Part shown: positions 60,688 to 64,000 of the stretch, piece by piece
Numbering within the stretch: the stretch's first letter is position 1
How the letters are laid out: the number at the start of each line of letters is the position of its first letter
DNA from: Rhodoblastus sp.
Lineage (GTDB): Bacteria; Pseudomonadota; Alphaproteobacteria; Rhizobiales; Beijerinckiaceae
Direction: 5' to 3'
Assembly (NCBI RefSeq): GCF_019449565.1
Contig: NZ_JAGRPM010000065.1
Span: 1-64,000 of the forward strand
Length of the DNA: 64,000 bases
The notes under the pieces: model-generated
Databases searched by the model: none
The model's input: only the letters and a program-made list of their open reading frames with translations
What the model was told of the DNA's origin: nothing
Program-made: the position numbers and the translations under genes

Positions 60688-61310
60688 GGCTCGTTCCTGA
60701 AGACGACAGTCGAGAAGATGGCGTGGACAAAGCCCGTCCCGCCGCTGGCGGGGTTTGCGTAAACGCTGTTCGAGCTGTGGCCGAGAAGATTGGCGGCGCC
60801 ATTATTGGTCGGACCGCTGGCGACCAGGATGGAGAGATAGACGGGCATGGGATAGAAGGCCTGGAACAGGACGATCCATCCCGGTTGGCCGAGATTCACA
60901 TTGGTTGAGGGATTATTATACCAGCTTTTGCCGATCGACGACGCGACGCTGGCGAAAGTCGAAGTGCTGGAATCAAAGGCCTGGACGTTCAATGTGACCT
61001 TGCTGCAATCGATGATCGACGGCAGGGCCGTGCAAAAAGTGGCGGTCTTGAACGCCGACGTCGTCTGGCTGGATGTCGACATGAAATTATTGACCAACAC
61101 CTGACGCGCGACATTGTTAACCGCATTGTCAAAGGTCGCCTGCGTGAAAAAGACGAATGCCGTCTCAAAAATCGCGCAAATCAGGCCGATGAACGGAATG
61201 CCGACCATTCCGAATTCGATCGCCGTCACGCCCTTCCGGCTCCGGGCGAAGCGTGAAAGCAGGCCAAGGATTCCGCGCTTTTCGCGGCGCTGCGATCCCG
61301 TTTGTTCCAT
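60684..61310 (-). CDS. TadE-like pilus assembly protein
   Basis: A 208-aa pseudopilin. The ATG at 61310 has GGGGAT upstream. GVTAIEFGMVGIPFIGLICAI near residue 28 is the TadE motif cleaved and inserted like a prepilin, followed by FETAFVFFTQATFDNAVNNVARQV. The C-terminal part is Ser/Thr/Asn-rich. Coupled by ATGA to the next gene. Confidence 0.88.
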   Translation of the reverse strand: MEQTGSQRREKRGILGLLSRFARSRKGVTAIEFGMVGIPFIGLICAIFETAFVFFTQATFDNAVNNVARQVLVNNFMSTSSQTTSAFKTATFCTALPSIIDCSKVTLNVQAFDSSTSTFASVASSIGKSWYNNPSTNVNLGQPGWIVLFQAFYPMPVYLSILVASGPTNNGAANLLGHSSNSVYANPASGGTGFVHAIFSTVVFRNEP

Positions 61311-61429
61311 CAAAATCCCCGATCGGCTTGCCCAATGCCCCGAAAGCTCAGGCCGACGAGGCATTTTCAACCGGAGAGATTGCCATTGCGTTACGCGATG
61401 CATTTGATCGCGGGGCATTCGCCAATGAC

Positions 61430-61891
61430 TTATTTACCACCGGAAAAATTGGTATGCGCCGCCACTGCGGCGGCGCGGTCCGCGGCGACCGCCTTGGCGT
61501 CGGCCAGATCGATGGTCGGCAGGCAATGCGGCGCGCAGATATAGCTCTCGCGGTTGACGCCATTCTGCACGAGCAGGTCGGCCCTGTCGCCGCCAACGCG
61601 AATCGTCCATTCGCCCAGAAGATTGCCCTGTCCGTCGAGCGCGATGAGGTTGGTTTCGCCGAAACTCTTGCCAGTAATGACGCCCATACCGCTGTTTTTG
61701 AGCATGGTCACGTCGGCGATGCCCGGCTGGCCAATGACAAGGGTTTGGGTCTTGTCGGGAATGCGCGCGACGCGCGCCTTGTCGACCGAGACGACGACCA
61801 GGTCGACCGTGGCGGCCACGGCGCTGGATTGCGCGACGAGCCCGGCGAGAACCAGCGCGCCTCCAATCGAACGAAATGCGTTAAGACGCAT
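61430..61891 (-). CDS. Pilus assembly protein, CpaC N-domain only
   Basis: A 153-aa exported protein. The ATG at 61891 has GAGAGGTTC upstream; a signal peptide (GALVLAGLVAQSSAVAA) is followed by the N-terminal domain seen in CpaC/RcpA secretins: DKARVARIP, TLVIGQPGIADV and TGKSFGETNLIALD. The secretin beta domain is missing, so this is a stand-alone copy of the N-domain. First gene of the minus-strand tad operon. Confidence 0.82.
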   Translation of the reverse strand: MRLNAFRSIGGALVLAGLVAQSSAVAATVDLVVVSVDKARVARIPDKTQTLVIGQPGIADVTMLKNSGMGVITGKSFGETNLIALDGQGNLLGEWTIRVGGDRADLLVQNGVNRESYICAPHCLPTIDLADAKAVAADRAAAVAAHTNFSGGK

Positions 61892-62317
61892 GAACCTCTC
61901 CCGAATTCGAAACCCCGTCGAGCCGCCCGCAGGGAACGCCGACGGCCCGCGGCGAACCTTCCGCCCGCACATACGCGTCCATATCGAGCGGCAATTTAGG
62001 CATGACTTGGTGAACGATTGCTAAATTTCGGCGCAGGCGGCCGCAACAAATGCGGGCGAATAGGCAAAATTCCATAGGGCTGGAAAGCGCCGGAAAGAAA
62101 GAGCGACCGGCGAGAAGACAGCAAGCAGCGACGCCTGACGTAAAAGCGCTCCGGTTTAGCGAAGTCATTTGTGGTTTCTTCAGCATAACAAGATGCAAGC
62201 ATGTTTGACGAGGTCGCATTAACACATCGGCAAGCTGAGCCGCCTAACTTGGCGTTAACGACGCATTTCCCGAGCGGGTCGCCCGCGTCGTTCCCCGGTC
62301 TTCCTCAGGAGCTCAAA
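61892..62317. other. 426-bp divergent region before flp1
   Basis: Separates the minus-strand tad operon from flp1 and probably holds promoters for both. Contains TTAAC half-sites (62218, 62253) of the kind bound by CtrA in related bacteria. No gene seen. Confidence 0.45.
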
Positions 62318-62482
62318 ATGAAGTCGCTTTTCTCCCGGTTTGTGCAGGACCAATCCGGCGCCACCGCCATTGAATACGGCCTGATCGCCGCCCTCATCTC
62401 GGTCGTCTGCATCACCGTTCTGACCACGGTCGGCACCAAGCTGAACGCCAAGTTCGACTCGGTCTCCACCGCTCTTAACTGA
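62318..62482 (+). CDS. flp: Flp/Fap-type pilin 1
   Basis: A 54-aa Flp pilin, the structural subunit of Tad pili. Prepilin-type cleavage site in SGATAIEYGLIAAL, with the conserved Glu-Tyr pair (residues 19-20), and a hydrophobic helix to about residue 45. It differs from the other two copies mainly at the C-terminus (NAKFDSVSTALN). CAGGAG upstream. Followed by its own terminator. Confidence 0.95.
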   Translation: MKSLFSRFVQDQSGATAIEYGLIAALISVVCITVLTTVGTKLNAKFDSVSTALN

Positions 62483-62539
62483 TTTGAGCGACCCTCGCCT
62501 GCGCCCAGCGAAAGCGAGCGCTGTGCGGACAATTGCTTA

Positions 62540-62573
62540 ATGGCCCCGGCTCAAGCCGGGGCCATTCTTTTTT
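62540..62573 (+). terminator. Terminator after flp1
   Basis: A perfect 11-bp stem (ATGGCCCCGGC / GCCGGGGCCAT), 4-nt loop TCAA, then TCTTTTTT. Confidence 0.9.
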
Positions 62574-62701
62574 GCGCGGCGAGCCATCCCGTCAAGCGTT
62601 GGCGGCGAACCCGCTCCCTTGTCGCGGTCTTGTTCAACCTCCTTTAACCGCGTTGCTGAGTCGCCCCTTTTGCGACAAAGAAATTAACGAAGTGGCGAGA
62701 T

Positions 62702-62762
62702 TTCCCCTCGTAAGGTTGCTCCATCGCAGCCGGACGCGAGCACGTTTCAGCGCGAACAACAG
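62702..62762 (+). repeat. Conserved leader, copy A (upstream of flp2)
   Basis: This 61-bp segment, from TTCCCCTCG to CAACAG, is identical to 63162-63222 upstream of flp3. It is probably the 5' untranslated region of flp2; flp1 lacks it. Confidence 0.9.
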
Positions 62763-62779
62763 ATCAAATGGAGCACCCC

Positions 62780-62944
62780 ATGAAGTCGCTTTTCTCCCGT
62801 TTCGTCCAGGACCAGTCCGGCGCCACCGCCATTGAATACGGCCTGATCGCCGCCCTCATCTCGGTCGTCTGCATCACCGTCCTGACCTCGGTCGGCACCA
62901 AGCTGAACACGAAGTTCACCTCGGTCTCCAACGCCCTGAACTGA
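62780..62944 (+). CDS. flp: Flp/Fap-type pilin 2
   Basis: A 54-aa Flp pilin. It is identical to flp3 except one residue near the C-terminus (T47 here, Gly there) and differs from flp1 at a few C-terminal positions. The same prepilin motif SGATAIEYG is present. GGAGC precedes the ATG. Confidence 0.95.
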   Translation: MKSLFSRFVQDQSGATAIEYGLIAALISVVCITVLTSVGTKLNTKFTSVSNALN

Positions 62945-62999
62945 TCGAGCGATCCCTCGCCTTCGCCATGCGAAGGCGAGCGCAGCACAGCTATTGCAC

Positions 63000-63032
63000 A
63001 ACGGCTCCGGCTCGCTCCGGGGCCGTTTTCTT
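63000..63032 (+). terminator. Terminator after flp2
   Basis: A 10-bp stem (ACGGCTCCGG / CCGGGGCCGT, one G-T pair), 6-nt loop, followed by TTTCTTT. Confidence 0.8.
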
Positions 63033-63161
63033 TGGCGAAATATTCCTCCAAATCGCGCGCCGGCGAATATCGCCTTCCCGTTCTTCGGACGCGTTCAATC
63101 TCCTTTAACCGCGTTGCGGCGTTAAACATTTTGCGCAGATGAAATTAACGAAGCGGCGAGC

Positions 63162-63222
63162 TTCCCCTCGTAAGGTTGCTCCATCGCAGCCGGACGCGAG
63201 CACGTTTCAGCGCGAACAACAG
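63162..63222 (+). repeat. Conserved leader, copy B (upstream of flp3)
   Basis: Identical to 62702-62762. The distance between the two copies (460 bp) nearly equals the distance between the flp2 and flp3 start codons (462 bp), showing duplication of the whole transcription unit. Confidence 0.9.
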
Positions 63223-63241
63223 AGATCACATGGAGCCTATC

Positions 63242-63406
63242 ATGAAGTCGCTTTTCTCCCGTTTCGTTCAGGACCAGTCCGGCGCCACCGCCATTGAATA
63301 CGGTCTGATCGCCGCCCTCATCTCGGTCGTCTGCATCACCGTCCTGACCTCGGTCGGCACCAAGCTGAACACGAAGTTCGGATCGGTCTCCAACGCCCTG
63401 AACTGA
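63242..63406 (+). CDS. flp: Flp/Fap-type pilin 3
   Basis: A 54-aa Flp pilin, near-identical to pilin 2. It carries the prepilin peptidase site and the hydrophobic assembly helix, so all three copies appear functional. Followed by a tandemly duplicated terminator element and then cpaA. Confidence 0.95.
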   Translation: MKSLFSRFVQDQSGATAIEYGLIAALISVVCITVLTSVGTKLNTKFGSVSNALN

Positions 63407-63437
63407 TCCGGTCGATTCGGCCCCGCCGAACGATCAG

Positions 63438-63493
63438 AAGCCTCGGCCAAGCGCCGGGGCTTTTTTATTTCAAGCGCCGGGGCTTTTTTATTT
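63438..63493 (+). terminator. Terminator after flp3 with duplicated 3' half
   Basis: A 10-bp stem (AAGCCTCGGC / GCCGGGGCTT, one T-G pair) with 5-nt loop, then TTTTATTT. The 23-bp unit from CAAGCGCCGG to TTTTTTATTT is then repeated exactly (63448-63470 and 63471-63493), giving a second 3' arm and T-tract. Confidence 0.85.
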
Positions 63494-63571
63494 TCGGCGC
63501 GCCGGTTTGCAGTAACGAAGGGGTAATCGCAAAGCGCGATCATCCCGGCGTTTTCCAATCGCGGGACTCCC

Positions 63572-64000
63572 ATGCTCGACGCGCTGACGATTGTCATTTT
63601 TCCGGCCCTCATGGCCTATGCGGCCTTCTCCGACCTGTTCACGATGACGATCTCGAACTGGATCTCGATCCTGCTCGTCGCCGCCTTTATCGTGCTCGCG
63701 CTTTTTCTGGGCCTTCCCGCCTCGACGATCGCCCTCCATCTGGCCAGCGGCTTGGCCGTGCTCGCCCTGACGTTTACCCTGTTCGCCTTCGGCTGGATCG
63801 GCGGCGGAGACGCCAAGCTCGCCGCCACGACCGCCGTCTGGATGGGCTTCGACCATCTGGCCGAATATGGCCTTGGATCGGCCCTGCTTGGCGGCGCCCT
63901 GACGCTCGTGATATTGCAGTTCCGCCGCCTGCCGATGCCGAGTTGGGCTCAGGCGCGCGCCTGGATCATGCGCCTGCACGACAAGAACAATGGCGTGCCT
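63572..64000 (+). CDS. cpaA: CpaA/TadV prepilin peptidase, partial at window edge
   Basis: An open frame of 143 codons from an ATG at 63572 to the right edge with no stop. It encodes several membrane helices, an N-terminal catalytic Asp in AFSDLFTMTISN (near residue 20) and the second in IGGGDAKLAAT (GxGD motif, near 74). These are the two aspartates of type IV prepilin-type peptidases. It would process the Flp and TadE/TadG precursors encoded next to it. The C-terminal end lies outside. Confidence 0.9.
   Translation, partial: MLDALTIVIFPALMAYAAFSDLFTMTISNWISILLVAAFIVLALFLGLPASTIALHLASGLAVLALTFTLFAFGWIGGGDAKLAATTAVWMGFDHLAEYGLGSALLGGALTLVILQFRRLPMPSWAQARAWIMRLHDKNNGVP

Overview
This 64 kb window is a high-GC, gene-dense stretch of an alphaproteobacterial chromosome. 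The gene content and order point to the order Hyphomicrobiales, perhaps Beijerinckiaceae or Methylocystaceae; this is inferred from recognised families, since the window contains no rRNA. Support comes from the ctaC-ctaD-ctaB-coxF-ctaG-ctaE-DUF983-surf1 block, a NapEDABC nitrate reductase, CbtB/CbtA cobalt transport under a cobalamin riboswitch, a PleC/DivJ-like histidine kinase and a Tad/Flp pilus locus. I see no rRNA, tRNA, CRISPR array, prophage or intact insertion sequence.

Layout. 1-3.1 kb (minus): cobalamin riboswitch, cbtB, cbtA, an unusual histidine phosphatase, an exported protein and an unknown gene that leaves the window. 3.2-7.4 kb (plus): uvrB and an acyl-CoA ligase. 7.4-11.6 kb (minus): an EmrA/EmrB/NodT-type tripartite efflux operon. 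11.7-16.9 kb (minus): a three-gene operon of a DUF3141 PHA-synthase-like hydrolase, acetate kinase and a MaoC/phosphate acetyltransferase fusion. 17-23.5 kb: RecD-like helicase, Ohr, RlmN, DUF2809, DTW-domain protein, gcvH, gcvT and an IalB-like protein. 23.7-30.5 kb (plus): the aa3 cytochrome oxidase operon with an FNR/FixK-type box upstream and a strong terminator after ctaE. 30.6-34.1 kb: an accessory-looking islet with a small unknown protein, a SixA-like phosphatase, a possible oxidoreductase remnant, a zincin-like/Hint protein and dgkA. 34.2-43.4 kb: thrC, M16 peptidase, GNAT, a degenerate PAS-GGDEF-EAL protein, an AlgH-like protein, a DsbD alpha-like protein, rsmE and a small exported protein. 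43.4-49.4 kb: gshA, a Kef-type antiporter, ispH and cobT. 49.5-53.6 kb (minus): napEDABC. 54-59.7 kb: DUF1254 protein, 2OG-Fe(II) oxygenase, histidine kinase, GST, UDG-family protein and a 72-aa unknown. 59.8-64 kb: TadG-like, TadE and pilus N-domain proteins (minus) divergent from three near-identical flp pilin genes and the cpaA prepilin peptidase, which is cut by the right edge.

How parts work together. Cobalt uptake (CbtAB) and cobT both serve cobalamin synthesis, and cbtAB is B12-controlled. The cta genes encode catalytic subunits, heme O/A and copper insertion factors for one terminal oxidase, while Nap offers periplasmic nitrate reduction. The three flp genes carry their own leaders and terminators and look like recent tandem duplicates.

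The least explained items are the zincin-like/Hint protein, the cobalt-locus phosphatase with CHA in place of RHG and its exported neighbour, the DUF3141-AckA-MaoC/PTA operon, the triplicated flp units, and a membrane PAS-GGDEF-EAL protein whose catalytic motifs are all altered.
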